Below the pieces are notes generated by a model. That model did no database searches. It worked only from the letters and a program-made list of their open reading frames with translations, and had not been told where the DNA came from. From an uncultured Eubacteriales bacterium (lineage in GTDB: Bacteria > Bacillota > Clostridia > Christensenellales > Aristaeellaceae), in the NCBI GenBank assembly GCA_902790525.1, contig CADASI010000011.1, positions 1-51,930 on the forward strand: a stretch of DNA of 51,930 nt, read 5' to 3'. Positions 25,924 to 35,892 of the stretch are shown here, one piece after another. The translations under genes were made by a program, and so were the position numbers. How positions within the stretch are numbered: position 1 is the stretch's first letter; each line of letters opens with the position of its first letter.

Positions 25924-25957
25924 TATACAAGACGTCGGGACTGGCCATTATAAACCC

Positions 25958-25984
25958 AAAAACCGCCCTCCTTGCGGAGAGCGG
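25958..25984 (-). terminator. Terminator after rpmJ
   Basis: A nine-base stem (CCGCTCTCC with GGAGGGCGG, one G-T pair, loop GCAA on the minus strand) is followed by five T. It lies 15 bases after the rpmJ stop, so the main ribosomal transcript can end before the inserted LRR gene. Confidence 0.75.
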
Positions 25985-25999
25985 CCTCGCTTGGGTCAA

Positions 26000-26125
<126 letters not shown>

Positions 26126-26144
26126 TTAATCAAATTGTATCCAA

Positions 26145-26366
26145 TCAGCTCTTGGAGCGCCATGTGATGCGACCGCGGGTCAGATCATAGGGCGAGAGCT
26201 CAATCGTAACCTTGTCGCCGGGATAGATGCGGATGTAGTTCATGCGCATCTTGCCGGAGACGTGCGCGAGTATCTTGTGCCCGTTGGGCAACTGGACCTC
26301 AAACATGGCGTTGGGAAAGGATTCAGTGACAACGCCTTCAACTTCGATAACATCAGACTTGGACAA
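26145..26366 (-). CDS. infA: Translation initiation factor IF-1
   Basis: A 73-residue S1/OB-fold protein ([19 protein letters not shown] ... [13 protein letters not shown]) that occupies the ribosomal A site in initiation. The start is TTG at 26364-26366, placed by the conserved SKSD N-terminus and by GAGGAGG six bases upstream. No ATG is available there. It overlaps the KOW gene by 14 bases. Confidence 0.95.
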   Translation of the reverse strand: MSKSDVIEVEGVVTESFPNAMFEVQLPNGHKILAHVSGKMRMNYIRIYPGDKVTIELSPYDLTRGRITWRSKS

Positions 26367-26640
26367 GCTTTTCCTCCTCCTCACGCAACCATGCGCGCAG
26401 CTCATGATCCTCGACCTTTTCCCCGTTGGAGAGCCGGTCTACAAGCGCCTGCACCACGCTTCCGGTGGGCTTCAAGTGCTTGCGGCGCTTTTTCTTCAGA
26501 CGATCCATACCCCGCAGACCGCCGTTGGCGATCATCACGAAATCGTCATCCACTTCCTCAACGACCAGGAACAGTCGGCCCTGGTCGCGCCCAGCCTTTG
26601 ATTGGACGATACTTCCGATCCCGACCGGCAGCCTGTTCAT
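26353..26640 (-). CDS. KOW-domain RNA-binding protein (L14e-like)
   Basis: A 95-residue protein with a KOW segment at the start ([20 protein letters not shown]) and a basic [11 protein letters not shown]. Small proteins of this type, related to eukaryotic L14e/L27e, sit between map and infA in many Firmicutes and are thought to act on the ribosome. It overlaps map by four bases (ATGA) and infA by 14. Confidence 0.88.
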   Translation of the reverse strand: MNRLPVGIGSIVQSKAGRDQGRLFLVVEEVDDDFVMIANGGLRGMDRLKKKRRKHLKPTGSVVQALVDRLSNGEKVEDHELRAWLREEEEKLVQV

Positions 26641-27410
26641 CGCAATACCTCCGACACCTTCATGCCGGGATAGGACAATATCTCAGGCTCGCCGTCCGTG
26701 ATGAGCAGTGTGTGCTCGTAGTGGGAGCACAGGCTGCCGTCCCGGGTGACGACCGTCCAGCCGTCGTCCTCCTGGTACACCTTCCATGTGCCCATGGAGA
26801 TCATGGGCTCCACGGCGATGGTCATGCCCGCCTCCAGCTTGACGCCGCGGCCGGGCCTGCCGTAGTTGGGTACATTGGGGTCCTCGTGCATCTCGGTGCC
26901 GATGCCGTGACCGCAGAGGTCCCGGATGACGCCGTAGCCGAAGGATTCGGCGTAGGTCTGTATGGCGTGCCCGATGTCGCCCAGGTGGTTGCCCGCGACG
27001 GCCTGCTGCGCGCCCAGCCAGAAGCACCTTTCCGTGACGTCCACCAACTGCTGCGCCTTCTGGTCGCCGCCGCCCACCAGCACGGAAAACGCGCTGTCGG
27101 ACTGCCAGCCGTCCAGTATGCAGCCGCAATCGACGGACAAAAGCTGTCCCCTGCGAAGGGGTTTCTTGTTCGAGAAGCCGTGAACGACCTGATCGTCGAC
27201 TGAAGCACAGATCGAATAGGGAAAGCCCTCATAACCCTTGAAGGAGGGCACCGCGCCCGCCTGCCGGATCAGCCTTTCGGCCATCTGGTCCAGGTGCAGC
27301 GTGGTGACGCCGGGCTCGATCTCCTTACGCAGCGCCTCGAGCACATTGTGCAACAGCTCGCCCGCCCTGCGCATCTTCTCTATCTGTGATTCGTTCTTGA
27401 TGGTGATCAT
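26637..27410 (-). CDS. map: Methionine aminopeptidase, type I
   Basis: A 257-residue enzyme that removes N-terminal methionine from new proteins. The five metal ligands are visible: Asp in SVDCGC, Asp in QSDSAF, His in CGHGIGTEMHEDP, Glu in AVEPMI and Glu in HYEHTLLIT. The length is normal. It lies four bases after adk. Confidence 0.95.
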   Translation of the reverse strand: MITIKNESQIEKMRRAGELLHNVLEALRKEIEPGVTTLHLDQMAERLIRQAGAVPSFKGYEGFPYSICASVDDQVVHGFSNKKPLRRGQLLSVDCGCILDGWQSDSAFSVLVGGGDQKAQQLVDVTERCFWLGAQQAVAGNHLGDIGHAIQTYAESFGYGVIRDLCGHGIGTEMHEDPNVPNYGRPGRGVKLEAGMTIAVEPMISMGTWKVYQEDDGWTVVTRDGSLCSHYEHTLLITDGEPEILSYPGMKVSEVLR

Positions 27411-27414
27411 GCAG

Positions 27415-28059
27415 TCACTCCAGCGTTGCGAGGATGCCCTTGAAGACCTCCTCCGGTCGGCTGTCGCCGTCTACGGTCCGCAACCGGTTGACCTCGACGC
27501 GGCGCAGCTTGCCCAGCCCGGAATAGTAGCCGATCAGCGGCTCGGTCTGCTCGTGGTAGGCGCGCAGACGGGTCGAGATCGTCTCGGGCTTGTCGTCGTT
27601 GCGTTGGGAGAGCGCTCCGCCGCACAGCGGGCAGGCGTGCTCGTCCTTCAACTGGGAGATGTGGAAGGTGCCCTGGCACTTCCCGCACACCCGGCGCCCG
27701 GTGAGGCGGCTCAAGAGCCGCTCATCGGGAACCTCGATGTCCACAACGATGTCCGGCGCGTCGATCTCATCCAGAGCGATGGCCTGTTCCACCGTGCGGG
27801 GGAAGCCGTCCAGCAGGTAGCCGTTGGCGCAGTCGGGCATCGAGAGGCGCTCGCGCACCATGTCGATGACCACGCTGTCGGGAACCAGCTCGCCGGCATC
27901 CAGATACTTCTTGGCTTCGAGACCCACGGGGGTCGCGTTTTTGATGGCGGAGCGGAACATATCCCCGGTGGAGATGTGCGGCACCTTGAGGTGCGCGCTC
28001 ACGCCTGCGGCCTGTGTGCCCTTACCCGCGCCGGGAGGGCCTAAGAAGAGCAATTTCAT
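27415..28059 (-). CDS. adk: Adenylate kinase
   Basis: A 214-residue long-form enzyme (ATP + AMP to 2 ADP). The P-loop is GPPGAGKGTQ (7-16), the AMP site HISTGDMFR and LLDGFPRT. The lid has a zinc knuckle, CGKC (~128) and CPLC (~148), as in Gram-positive enzymes. It lies between secY and map in the standard order. Confidence 0.96.
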   Translation of the reverse strand: MKLLFLGPPGAGKGTQAAGVSAHLKVPHISTGDMFRSAIKNATPVGLEAKKYLDAGELVPDSVVIDMVRERLSMPDCANGYLLDGFPRTVEQAIALDEIDAPDIVVDIEVPDERLLSRLTGRRVCGKCQGTFHISQLKDEHACPLCGGALSQRNDDKPETISTRLRAYHEQTEPLIGYYSGLGKLRRVEVNRLRTVDGDSRPEEVFKGILATLE

Positions 28060-28077
28060 TTGGAAACCTCCAAAAGG

Positions 28078-29337
28078 TCACTGCAGGAAGCCCTTGTAAT
28101 GGCGCATCAGCATCTGGCTTTCCAGCTCGCGCATGGTCTCCATGGCCACGGAAACCGCGATCAGCAGGGAGGAGGCCGCGAAGGGCAGGCTCACACCGGC
28201 GATGGCGTAGATGATCATCGGGATCACAGCCAGCACCGCCAGGTAGATGGCGCCGAACATGGTGATACGGTGGGTGATCTTCTTGATAAAATCACTGGTG
28301 GGTTTACCCTGGCGAATGCCGGGGATCATGCCGCCGTTCGCCTGGATGTTCTTGGAGATCTCGACCGGGTTGAAGCTGATCTCGGAGTAGAAGAAGGTGA
28401 ATCCGAAGATCATCAGCGCGAAGATCAGCTGGTAGAGCAGGCTGGTCGAATTGACGTGGGCCGTCCACCACTGATTGGCCGCGCTGTTGGGGAAGAACGC
28501 CAGTATGGTCGCCGGGAACTGCATGATCGCGTTGGCGAAGATCAGCGGCAGCACGCCGGAGGCGTTAAGCTTCAGCGGGATGTGGGTGGACTGGCCGCCG
28601 TACATCTTGCGGCCCACCATGCGCTTGGCGTACTGGATCGGGATGCGGCGCTCGCCCAGATCGACGAACACGATGCCGACGATCAGCACGATGAACACCA
28701 CGAGGCCCGCGATCATGGCCGGGATCTTGACCATGGTGGGGTTGGTGAAGAGGTTGTAGATGTTGGTGATCACCGCGTGGGCCAGGTTCGAGATGATACC
28801 GGCCATGATCAGCAGCGAAATGCCGTTGCCGATGCCGTTTTCGGTGATGCGCTCGCCCATCCACATGGCGATGGCGGTGCCGGCCGCCAGGCACAGGCCG
28901 ATGGTCAGGTAGCTCACGAAGCCGCCGGTGGCGCTGGTGCGCAGGCCGATGGTCAGGGCGATGGCCTGAATGAAGCCCAGGCCGACGGTGACGTAGCGGG
29001 TGATCTGGGCGATCTTCTTGCGGCCCTCCTCGCCCTCCTTCTGCATCTCCTCGAGCTTCGGGATCGCCACGCACAGAAGCTGCATGATAATGCTGGCGTT
29101 GATGTACGGGGTGATGCCCATGGCCATGATGTTGAAGTTGGACAGGTTGGAGCCGGTCATCGAGTTGATGAAGCCCAGCAGGCTGTAGTTCTCGACCGCC
29201 TGGCTGACGAACGTGGTGTCGACGCCGGGGGTGGGAATGAAGCACAGCACGCGGTACAGAAGCAGCATACCCAGGGTATACAGTATCTTTTTACGCAGCT
29301 CAAGGATCTTCCATGCGTTCTTCAACGTCTCCCGCAT
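28078..29337 (-). CDS. secY: Protein translocase subunit SecY
   Basis: A 419-residue, ten-helix channel of the Sec pathway. Typical segments are NIMAMGITPYINASIIMQLL, GERITENGIGNGISLLI and the C-terminal cytoplasmic loop FNPVEISKNIQANGGMIPGIR. The length is normal and the position between rplO and adk is the usual one. Confidence 0.97.
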   Translation of the reverse strand: MRETLKNAWKILELRKKILYTLGMLLLYRVLCFIPTPGVDTTFVSQAVENYSLLGFINSMTGSNLSNFNIMAMGITPYINASIIMQLLCVAIPKLEEMQKEGEEGRKKIAQITRYVTVGLGFIQAIALTIGLRTSATGGFVSYLTIGLCLAAGTAIAMWMGERITENGIGNGISLLIMAGIISNLAHAVITNIYNLFTNPTMVKIPAMIAGLVVFIVLIVGIVFVDLGERRIPIQYAKRMVGRKMYGGQSTHIPLKLNASGVLPLIFANAIMQFPATILAFFPNSAANQWWTAHVNSTSLLYQLIFALMIFGFTFFYSEISFNPVEISKNIQANGGMIPGIRQGKPTSDFIKKITHRITMFGAIYLAVLAVIPMIIYAIAGVSLPFAASSLLIAVSVAMETMRELESQMLMRHYKGFLQ

Positions 29338-29338
29338 A

Positions 29339-29779
29339 TCAGAACACCTCGACTTTCCCGCCTGCCGCCTCGATCTTCTCCTTGGCCGTGGCCGTGAACT
29401 TGTTGGCCTGCACGGTCAGCTTCCTGGTGATCTCGCCGTTGCCCAGGATCTTCACGCCGTCCTGAACGTTCTTCAGGATGCCGGCCTGTATGAGCTCCAC
29501 CGGGGTCACGACGGTGCCGTCTTCAAAGATGTTCAGGCGCTCGACGTTCACGGTAGCGTACTCAACGCGCCACTTGTTGGTGAAGCCGCGCTTGGGCAGC
29601 CGCATGGTCAGGGGCATCTGGCCGCCCTCGAACCCGGGCCGCTTGCCGCCGCCGGAGCGGGCCTTCGCGCCCTTGTGGCCCTTGCCGGAGGTCTTGCCCA
29701 AACCGGAACCAATGCCTCGACCCAGACGCTTGCGGGCGGTGGTCGCCCCCTCAGTGGGTTTCAAATCATGAAGTTTCAT
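29339..29779 (-). CDS. rplO: 50S ribosomal protein L15
   Basis: A 146-residue protein. The glycine/arginine-rich N-terminus ([20 protein letters not shown]) and [18 protein letters not shown] identify it. It is one base from secY, so the two are coupled. Confidence 0.97.
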   Translation of the reverse strand: MKLHDLKPTEGATTARKRLGRGIGSGLGKTSGKGHKGAKARSGGGKRPGFEGGQMPLTMRLPKRGFTNKWRVEYATVNVERLNIFEDGTVVTPVELIQAGILKNVQDGVKILGNGEITRKLTVQANKFTATAKEKIEAAGGKVEVF

Positions 29780-29794
29780 GTTCGGATGACCTCC

Positions 29795-29977
29795 TTACTC
29801 TGCAATTTCTTCGACCTTGACCATGTGCTTGACCTTGAAGATCATGCCGCGGATAGCGGGATTGTCTTCCTTCACGACGGTGTGGCCGACGTGGTGCAGG
29901 CCCAGCGCCTTGATGGTGGCGATCTGGTCCTTCAGGCACGCGATGGTGGACTTGGTCTGAGTAATCTTAAGCTTCAT
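29795..29977 (-). CDS. rpmD: 50S ribosomal protein L30
   Basis: A 60-residue protein ([27 protein letters not shown]...). The length and the [20 protein letters not shown] block match L30. Confidence 0.96.
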   Translation of the reverse strand: MKLKITQTKSTIACLKDQIATIKALGLHHVGHTVVKEDNPAIRGMIFKVKHMVKVEEIAE

Positions 29978-29992
29978 ATTCGTGTACCTCCC

Positions 29993-30490
29993 TTAACCGA
30001 GCAGCTCTTCGACGGACTTGCCGCGAAGCTGCGCGACCTGTTCGGCGGACCTGAGCTGGGCCAGGCCGGCCAGGGTGGCACGAACCATGTTGATCTTGTT
30101 GTTGGAGCCGATGGACTTGGTCACGATGTCCTTGATGCCGCAGGCCTCCAGGACCGCGCGCACCGGGCCGCCGGCGATAACGCCGGTACCTTCGGGCGCG
30201 GGCAGCATCTTCACCTTGCCGGTGCCAAACACGCCAACAACCTCATGGGGAATGGTGGTGCCATTCAGCGGAACGGTGATCATGGTCTTCTTGGCGGCTT
30301 CCAGCCCCTTGCGGATGGCCTCGGGAATTTCAACGGCCTTGCCCATGCCACAGCCTACGCGGCCCTTCTCGTCGCCCACGACCATCAGCGCGCTAAACCG
30401 CATGTTGCGGCCGCCCTTGACGGTCTTGGATACGCGGTTGACCGCGACCAATTTTTCATTAAACTCGCTTACTTGCTCATTGCGCTGCAT
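29993..30490 (-). CDS. rpsE: 30S ribosomal protein S5
   Basis: A 165-residue protein that helps decoding accuracy. The double-stranded RNA-binding part is [17 protein letters not shown] and [14 protein letters not shown]. It is complete, between rplR and rpmD. Confidence 0.97.
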   Translation of the reverse strand: MQRNEQVSEFNEKLVAVNRVSKTVKGGRNMRFSALMVVGDEKGRVGCGMGKAVEIPEAIRKGLEAAKKTMITVPLNGTTIPHEVVGVFGTGKVKMLPAPEGTGVIAGGPVRAVLEACGIKDIVTKSIGSNNKINMVRATLAGLAQLRSAEQVAQLRGKSVEELLG

Positions 30491-30506
30491 CAGTCATTTC
30501 CTCCTC

Positions 30507-30875
30507 TTAGAAGTCGAGACCGCCCTCGCGAGCGCCAGCGGCAAGCTCGGCTACGCGACCGGTGTAGATATAGCCACCGCGATCAAAGACGACTTCCTTG
30601 ATGCCGGCCTTGATGGCGCGCTCGGCGACGACCTTGCCCACGAGCTTGGCCTCGCCCTTCTTGTCGAACTCGCCCAGCTGAGAAGCGATTTCCTTCTCGA
30701 CGGTGGAAGCGGCCGCCAGCGTGTTGCCGGCCACGTCGTCGATGATCTGGGCGTAGATGTGCTTATTGGAACGGAATACGCACAGCCGGGGCCGTTCGGG
30801 CGTCCCGCTGATCTTTTTGCGCACGCGCTCGTGACGGATCTTACGAACCTCGTTGCGATCACGCTTATTAAACAT
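30507..30875 (-). CDS. rplR: 50S ribosomal protein L18
   Basis: A 122-residue 5S rRNA binder. The segments [21 protein letters not shown] and [20 protein letters not shown] are typical. Confidence 0.97.
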   Translation of the reverse strand: MFNKRDRNEVRKIRHERVRKKISGTPERPRLCVFRSNKHIYAQIIDDVAGNTLAAASTVEKEIASQLGEFDKKGEAKLVGKVVAERAIKAGIKEVVFDRGGYIYTGRVAELAAGAREGGLDF

Positions 30876-30890
30876 TTGCGGTTACCTCCC

Positions 30891-31439
30891 TTATTTCTTA
30901 CCGGCCTTGCCTTCCTTGCGGCGGACGACCTCGTTCTCATAGCGGATGCCCTTGCCATGATAGGGTTCGGGCTTGCGGATGGCGCGGATATCCGCGGCGA
31001 TGGCGCCAACCTGTTGCTTGTCGATGCCCTTGACGGTGATCTTGACGTTGGCCTTGTCCACCTCGAACTCGATGCCCTTGGGGGCGTCGACGATCACGGG
31101 ATGGGAGTAGCCGATGGCGATGTTGAGCTGGTTCTTGTTCCACTCAGCCACGCGCCAGCCGACGCCCTCGATGGCCAGGGTCTTCTCAAATCCCTTGGTG
31201 ACACCAACAACCATGTTATTGATGAGGGAGCGATACAAACCATGCATCGAGCGGTGGGGCTTGCTGTCGGAAGGACGGGACACGATCACTTCGGCGCCGA
31301 CCTGTTCGACTTTGATATCCTTGTTAACCTTCTGACTCAGTTCACCCTTGGGGCCCTTGACGCTCACGGTGTTGTCTTCCGCGATGGTCACGGTGACGCC
31401 GGCGGGAACCGGAATCGGAAGTCTACCGATTCGACTCAT
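30891..31439 (-). CDS. rplF: 50S ribosomal protein L6
   Basis: A 182-residue protein opening [15 protein letters not shown], with the C-terminal RNA-binding [15 protein letters not shown]. The length is normal. Confidence 0.97.
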   Translation of the reverse strand: MSRIGRLPIPVPAGVTVTIAEDNTVSVKGPKGELSQKVNKDIKVEQVGAEVIVSRPSDSKPHRSMHGLYRSLINNMVVGVTKGFEKTLAIEGVGWRVAEWNKNQLNIAIGYSHPVIVDAPKGIEFEVDKANVKITVKGIDKQQVGAIAADIRAIRKPEPYHGKGIRYENEVVRRKEGKAGKK

Positions 31440-31460
31440 TCTAGTGCACCTCCAACTCTC

Positions 31461-31862
31461 TTACCAGATATAGGCCAGGACTTCGCCGCCGATGCCCTGC
31501 TGGCGGGCCACCTTGTCGGTCATCACGCCCTTGGACGTGGACACGATGGCGATGCCCAGGCCGCCCAGGACCTTCGGGATCTCATCGGACTTGGCATAGA
31601 CGCGCAGACCCGGCTTGGAAATGCGCTTTAAGCCCTTGATGACGGATTCCTTGCCGGAAACGTACTTCAGGGTCACCTTGATCTCGCCCTGGAGGCCGTC
31701 ATCGATATAATCAACGGATTTGATATAGCCCTCGTCCAGCAGGATCTTCGCAATCGCCTTCTTCATGTTGGAAGCAGGGATCGTGACGGCGTCATGTCTG
31801 GCAATCAGGCCATTGCGGATCCTGGTGAGCATATCCGCGATGGGGTCATTAATAACAGCCAT
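31461..31862 (-). CDS. rpsH: 30S ribosomal protein S8
   Basis: A 133-residue central-domain 16S binder that in many bacteria also represses the spc operon. It opens [13 protein letters not shown] and ends with [27 protein letters not shown]. Confidence 0.97.
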   Translation of the reverse strand: MAVINDPIADMLTRIRNGLIARHDAVTIPASNMKKAIAKILLDEGYIKSVDYIDDGLQGEIKVTLKYVSGKESVIKGLKRISKPGLRVYAKSDEIPKVLGGLGIAIVSTSKGVMTDKVARQQGIGGEVLAYIW

Positions 31863-31888
31863 TTTGTTACCTCCTTAGAATTGCCAGG

Positions 31889-32074
31889 TTACCAGCTGGC
31901 CTTGCGAACGCCCGGGATCTGGCCGGCATAGGCCAGTTCGCGGAAGCAGATGCGGCACACGCCATACTTGCGAAGCACGGAGTGGGGCCGGCCGCAGATG
32001 CGGCAGCGGCTGTAGGCACGGGTAGAGAACTTCGCGGGCCTCGCCTGCTTAACCTTCATACTTGTCTTAGCCAC
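31889..32074 (-). CDS. rpsN: 30S ribosomal protein S14, zinc type
   Basis: A 61-residue short S14 with two CxxC pairs (CRICGRP and CRICF). The start is GTG at 32072-32074 (reading [10 protein letters not shown]), chosen because AAGGAGG lies nine bases upstream and the family is 61 residues long; a longer in-frame start runs into rplE. The zinc form suits a Gram-positive organism. Confidence 0.95.
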   Translation of the reverse strand: MAKTSMKVKQARPAKFSTRAYSRCRICGRPHSVLRKYGVCRICFRELAYAGQIPGVRKASW

Positions 32075-32091
32075 GTTGAATTTCCTCCTTA

Positions 32092-32634
32092 TCAAGCCTG
32101 CGCAAACGGCATGCCCAGAAGCCTCAACAGCTCCCTGGCTTCCTCATCGGTCTTGGCGGTGGTGACGAAGATCATCTCCATGCCGCGGATCTTTTCGACC
32201 TTGTCGTAGTCGATCTCGGGGAAGATCAGCTGCTCGCGCACGCCCAGGGCGTAGTTGCCGCGGCCGTCGAAGGCCTTGGTGGACACGCCGCGGAAGTCGC
32301 GCACGCGGGGCAGTACGATGCTCACGAGCTTGTCGGTAAATTCATACATGCGGTCGCCGCGCAGGGTGACCTTGGCGCCGACGTTCATACCGGCGCGCAG
32401 CTTGAAGTTTGCGATGGACTTCTTGGCCTTGGTCACCAGCGGCTTCTGGCCGGCGATGATCGCCAGCTCGCCCACGGCCTGCTCCAGCGCCTTGGCGTTG
32501 TCCTTGCAATCGCCCAGGCCCATGTTGATCACGATCTTCTCGAGCCGGGGGATCTCCATGACGTTCTTGTACTCGAAGCGCTGCTTCAGGGCCGGAACCA
32601 CCTCAGCGCGGTACTTATCCTTTAATCTGGCCAT
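32092..32634 (-). CDS. rplE: 50S ribosomal protein L5
   Basis: A 180-residue 5S rRNA binder. The segments [14 protein letters not shown] and [23 protein letters not shown] (split by position) are typical, and the C-terminus [20 protein letters not shown] is complete. Confidence 0.97.
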   Translation of the reverse strand: MARLKDKYRAEVVPALKQRFEYKNVMEIPRLEKIVINMGLGDCKDNAKALEQAVGELAIIAGQKPLVTKAKKSIANFKLRAGMNVGAKVTLRGDRMYEFTDKLVSIVLPRVRDFRGVSTKAFDGRGNYALGVREQLIFPEIDYDKVEKIRGMEMIFVTTAKTDEEARELLRLLGMPFAQA

Positions 32635-32651
32635 TGCGCCAATCCTCCTTA

Positions 32652-32999
32652 TCAGTTGTCAAACACCGCTTTGCACTTCTTGCACACGCGGCGCTTGCGG
32701 CGGGAGGTCTTGCCTTCGCCTTCGATAAACACATGGCCGACACGGGTGGGCTTGCCGCACTTGGGGCAGATCACCATCACGTTGGAGGCGTCGATGGGCG
32801 CTTCCTTTTCGACGATACCGCCGGGCATGCCCTGTCCGCGGGGCTTCTGGTGCTTCTTGACCATGTTGATGCCTTCGACGATGATCCTGCCGGTCTCGGG
32901 GAAGACCTTCTGAACCTTGCCGGTGTTATCCTTTTTGTTCTTGTCGGTGCCTGCGATCACCTTTACGGTATCGCCGACCTTAACTTTCAGCTTAGCCAT
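32652..32999 (-). CDS. rplX: 50S ribosomal protein L24
   Basis: A 115-residue protein with the KOW motif near the start ([16 protein letters not shown]) and [17 protein letters not shown]. It has a C-terminal CPKC/CKKC pair, a zinc-ribbon-like tail common in Clostridia. Confidence 0.97.
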   Translation of the reverse strand: MAKLKVKVGDTVKVIAGTDKNKKDNTGKVQKVFPETGRIIVEGINMVKKHQKPRGQGMPGGIVEKEAPIDASNVMVICPKCGKPTRVGHVFIEGEGKTSRRKRRVCKKCKAVFDN

Positions 33000-33011
33000 G
33001 GTGCACCTCCA

Positions 33012-33380
33012 TTAAAGCACTTCGGGAGCCAGCGAAACGATCTTCATATAATCCTTTTCGCGGAGCTCGCGAGCCACGGGCCCAAAGATGCGGGTGCCCC
33101 TGGGCTGCTTCTGTTCGTTGATGATGACGGCGGCGTTGTCGTCGAAGCGGATGTAGGTGCCGTCGGGACGGCGATACTGCTTCTTGGTGCGAACGATGAC
33201 GGCCTTGACGACCTCGCCCTTCTTCACCGCGCCGCCGGGAGTGGCGGACTTCACGGAAGCGACGATCACGTCGCCCACGCTGCCGGTGCGGCGGAAAGAG
33301 CCGCCCAGCACGCGGAAGCACATGATTTCCTTCGCGCCGGAGTTATCGGCAACCTTCAAACGGGTTTGAGGCTGAATCAT
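33012..33380 (-). CDS. rplN: 50S ribosomal protein L14
   Basis: A 122-residue protein opening [21 protein letters not shown], with [21 protein letters not shown]. It is separated from rpsQ by a 102-base gap with three hairpins. Confidence 0.97.
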   Translation of the reverse strand: MIQPQTRLKVADNSGAKEIMCFRVLGGSFRRTGSVGDVIVASVKSATPGGAVKKGEVVKAVIVRTKKQYRRPDGTYIRFDDNAAVIINEQKQPRGTRIFGPVARELREKDYMKIVSLAPEVL

Positions 33381-33415
33381 ATTATCTCTTCCTCCTTATG
33401 CGGGTCAGTGATTTC

Positions 33416-33478
33416 GCCGAATTCGATTCGGCAAAATCAGTTTCGCTCACGCGAAACCGAAAATCCGCTGGATTTTCG
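33416..33478. repeat. Three consecutive hairpins between rpsQ and rplN
   Basis: GCCGAAT-TCG-ATTCGGC (33416-33432), GTTTCGC-TCAC-GCGAAAC (33440-33457) and CGAAAATCC-GCT-GGATTTTCG (33458-33478) follow one another in a 102-base gap, where neighbouring genes are otherwise only 12-25 bases apart. All stems are perfect. The last could act as a weak terminator. Role unknown: RNA processing, attenuation or an inserted palindromic repeat. Confidence 0.7.
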
Positions 33479-33482
33479 CTCT

Positions 33483-33743
33483 TTACTTCGCCTTTTCGAT
33501 GATCTCGACCAGGCGCCAGCGCTTGTCCTTGGACAGCGGACGGGTCTCCATGACGCGGACGGTATCGCCGATGCCGCATTCATTGTTCTCGTCGTGCGCC
33601 TTGATCCTGTTGGTACGGTTCATGATCTTGCCATACAGCGGATGACGGACACGGGTGCGAATCTCAACAACGATGGTCTTGTCCATCTTGTCGGAAACAA
33701 CCACTCCGGTGCGCGTCTTGCGCATGCCTCTTACTTCAGCCAT
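33483..33743 (-). CDS. rpsQ: 30S ribosomal protein S17
   Basis: An 86-residue protein with [20 protein letters not shown] and the C-terminal [20 protein letters not shown]. It has the standard length. Confidence 0.97.
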   Translation of the reverse strand: MAEVRGMRKTRTGVVVSDKMDKTIVVEIRTRVRHPLYGKIMNRTNRIKAHDENNECGIGDTVRVMETRPLSKDKRWRLVEIIEKAK

Positions 33744-33757
33744 TGTCAGTTGCCTCC

Positions 33758-33973
33758 TTACGCATTCTTGCCGGCCAGCTCACGCTGACGGATGACGGTC
33801 TTCACCCGCGCGATGCTCTTTTTGCACTCGCGAATGGCCGCGGTGTTCTCCAGCTGGCCGGTGGCCTTCTGGAACCGCAGGTTGAAAAGCTCGCTCTTTC
33901 GGTCGTTCAGATCGGTGTTGAGCTCGGCCAGGGTCTTGGCCTGCAGCGCCTTCATTTCGTCCTTGGTCTTCAT
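33758..33973 (-). CDS. rpmC: 50S ribosomal protein L29
   Basis: A 71-residue two-helix protein. [20 protein letters not shown] is the family core. It overlaps rplP by four bases (ATGA). Confidence 0.97.
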   Translation of the reverse strand: MKTKDEMKALQAKTLAELNTDLNDRKSELFNLRFQKATGQLENTAAIRECKKSIARVKTVIRQRELAGKNA

Positions 33974-34407
33974 TGCTCGTCACCACCCTCCGCTTTGATT
34001 TCTTCGCGCTTGATGAACTTGGTCGTGATGGGCAGCTTGTGGCTGGCCAGGCGCAGGGCCTCGCGGGCCACCTCTTCGGGCACGCCGGCCATCTCAAACA
34101 ACACGCGGCCGGGCTTCACGACGGACACCCAGTACTCCGGGGCGCCCTTGCCGGAACCCATTCGGGTCTCGGCCGGCTTGGCGGTGATGGGCTTGTCCGG
34201 GAAGATCTTGATCCAGACCTGGCCGCCACGCTTGGTGCGGCGGGTCATGGCCTGACGGGCAGCCTCGATCTGATTGGAGGTCACCCAGCCGGGCTGAGTG
34301 GCGACGATACCGTAATCACCGTAGGCAAGGAAGTTGCCGCGCTGGGCCTTGCCCTTCATGCGGCCGCGCATCTGCTTGCGGTGCTTGACTCTCTTGGGCA
34401 TCAGCAT
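33970..34407 (-). CDS. rplP: 50S ribosomal protein L16
   Basis: A 145-residue protein opening [21 protein letters not shown], with the conserved [18 protein letters not shown]. It helps form the tRNA passage of the large subunit. Confidence 0.97.
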   Translation of the reverse strand: MLMPKRVKHRKQMRGRMKGKAQRGNFLAYGDYGIVATQPGWVTSNQIEAARQAMTRRTKRGGQVWIKIFPDKPITAKPAETRMGSGKGAPEYWVSVVKPGRVLFEMAGVPEEVAREALRLASHKLPITTKFIKREEIKAEGGDEQ

Positions 34408-34410
34408 GGT

Positions 34411-35184
34411 TTATTTGCCTCCTTCCTTGCGCTCGGGGCGATCGTTGCGATCCCTGCGCTCACCGCGGGGTCCGCGATCGTTGCGGCGACGGTCGCCGCG
34501 CCCGGCGAACGGGCTCTTCATGTCGGTGTAGCCCACCAGAACCTTCTTGCCGTTCTGCGGGAGCACCTGGCCCTTGTAAATCCAAACCTTCACGCCCACG
34601 CGGCCGTAGGTGGTCTTCGCCTCGGCAAAGCCGAAGTCGATGTTGGCGCGCAGGGTCTGAAGCGGGATGCTTCCCTCGTGGTAACCCTCGGAGCGGGCGA
34701 TGTCCGCGCCGCCCAGGCGACCGGAGCAGGTGGTCTTGACGCCCTTCGCGCCGGCCTTCATGGCGCGGGCGATGGACTGCTTCATCGCGCGGCGGAAGGA
34801 GATGCGCTTCTCGAGCTGCTGGGCGATGTTCTCGGCGACCAGGGTCGCGTCGGTGTCGGGGTTCTTGATCTCCATGATGTCCAGGGCGACCTGGCGGCCG
34901 GTGAACTGCTCGAGCTCCTTCTTGAGGCTCTCGACGCCCGCGCCGCCCTTGCCGATCACGATGCCGGGCTTGGCGGTGTAGACGGAGACGTGCACCTTCG
35001 CGCCGGAGCGCTGGATGTCGATGCGGGAGATGCCCGCGGTGTACAGCTTTTCCTTGAGAAGATTGCGCAGCTTGTAATCTTCAATCAGGTTGTTGGAAAA
35101 ATCCTTTTTCCCGGCGTACCACTTGGTGCTCCAGTCCAGGATAACACCTACGCGCGCGCCATGGGGATTAACTTTCTGTCCCAT
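34411..35184 (-). CDS. rpsC: 30S ribosomal protein S3
   Basis: A 257-residue protein with a KH domain around [20 protein letters not shown]. The C-terminus is extended by an arginine/aspartate/glycine-rich tail (~225-257), longer than in many species. It is otherwise standard. Confidence 0.97.
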   Translation of the reverse strand: MGQKVNPHGARVGVILDWSTKWYAGKKDFSNNLIEDYKLRNLLKEKLYTAGISRIDIQRSGAKVHVSVYTAKPGIVIGKGGAGVESLKKELEQFTGRQVALDIMEIKNPDTDATLVAENIAQQLEKRISFRRAMKQSIARAMKAGAKGVKTTCSGRLGGADIARSEGYHEGSIPLQTLRANIDFGFAEAKTTYGRVGVKVWIYKGQVLPQNGKKVLVGYTDMKSPFAGRGDRRRNDRGPRGERRDRNDRPERKEGGK

Positions 35185-35197
35185 TTTATTTCCTCCC

Positions 35198-35578
35198 TCA
35201 CTTCTGGTCGAGCACGATCGTGATGTGGCTGGTGTGCTTCTTGATCATGTCGGCACGACCGTGGGAACGCGCCCAGTAACGCTTCAGGGTCGGTCCCTGG
35301 TTCGCGTACACTTCCGCGACATACAGGGAGGAGCGATCCATTTCCTTGTACTCGGCGTTCGCAATCGCGCTGTTGAGCAGCTTCTCAACCACGGGCGCGG
35401 CGCTCTTGGGCGTATACATGAGGATTGCCAGCGCATCGTCAACCTGCTTGCCGCGGATCAGATCGACAACGATCTTCGCCTTGCGGGGCGCAACGCGGAC
35501 GTACTTGGCGGTGGCGTGCGGGCGCTTGTCGGCGTTGGCCTGACGCGCGGCAGCCTTCTCTTTAATACGAGTTGCCAT
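35198..35578 (-). CDS. rplV: 50S ribosomal protein L22
   Basis: A 126-residue protein lining the exit tunnel. [18 protein letters not shown] and the C-terminal [20 protein letters not shown] are typical; the usual hook loop is present. Confidence 0.97.
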   Translation of the reverse strand: MATRIKEKAAARQANADKRPHATAKYVRVAPRKAKIVVDLIRGKQVDDALAILMYTPKSAAPVVEKLLNSAIANAEYKEMDRSSLYVAEVYANQGPTLKRYWARSHGRADMIKKHTSHITIVLDQK

Positions 35579-35592
35579 ATCTATCTCTCTCC

Positions 35593-35871
35593 TTACTTGC
35601 GGGATGACGCTTTTTCGCCGGCGTGGCCGCGGAAGGTGCGGGTGGGGGCGAATTCGCCGAACTTATGTCCAACCATATCCTCGGTGACGTACACCGGAAC
35701 ATGCTTGCGGCCGTCATGGACGGCAACCGTGTGACCGATGAAATCCGGGAAGATGGTGGAAGCGCGGGACCAGGTCTTGAGGACCTTCTTGTCGCCGGAC
35801 GCATTCATCTCCTGCACGCGCTTCAACAGCACGGGCTGAATGAAGGGACCCTTCTTAACAGATCTGCTCAT
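35593..35871 (-). CDS. rpsS: 30S ribosomal protein S19
   Basis: A 92-residue protein opening [19 protein letters not shown] and ending [17 protein letters not shown]. It has the standard length. Confidence 0.97.
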   Translation of the reverse strand: MSRSVKKGPFIQPVLLKRVQEMNASGDKKVLKTWSRASTIFPDFIGHTVAVHDGRKHVPVYVTEDMVGHKFGEFAPTRTFRGHAGEKASSRK

Positions 35872-35892
35872 TTGGTTTGCCTCCTTTCAGGC

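Noticed and set aside
33973-35223. 416-residue plus-strand frame
   Set aside because: Antisense to rplP and rpsC. No motif and no start signal.
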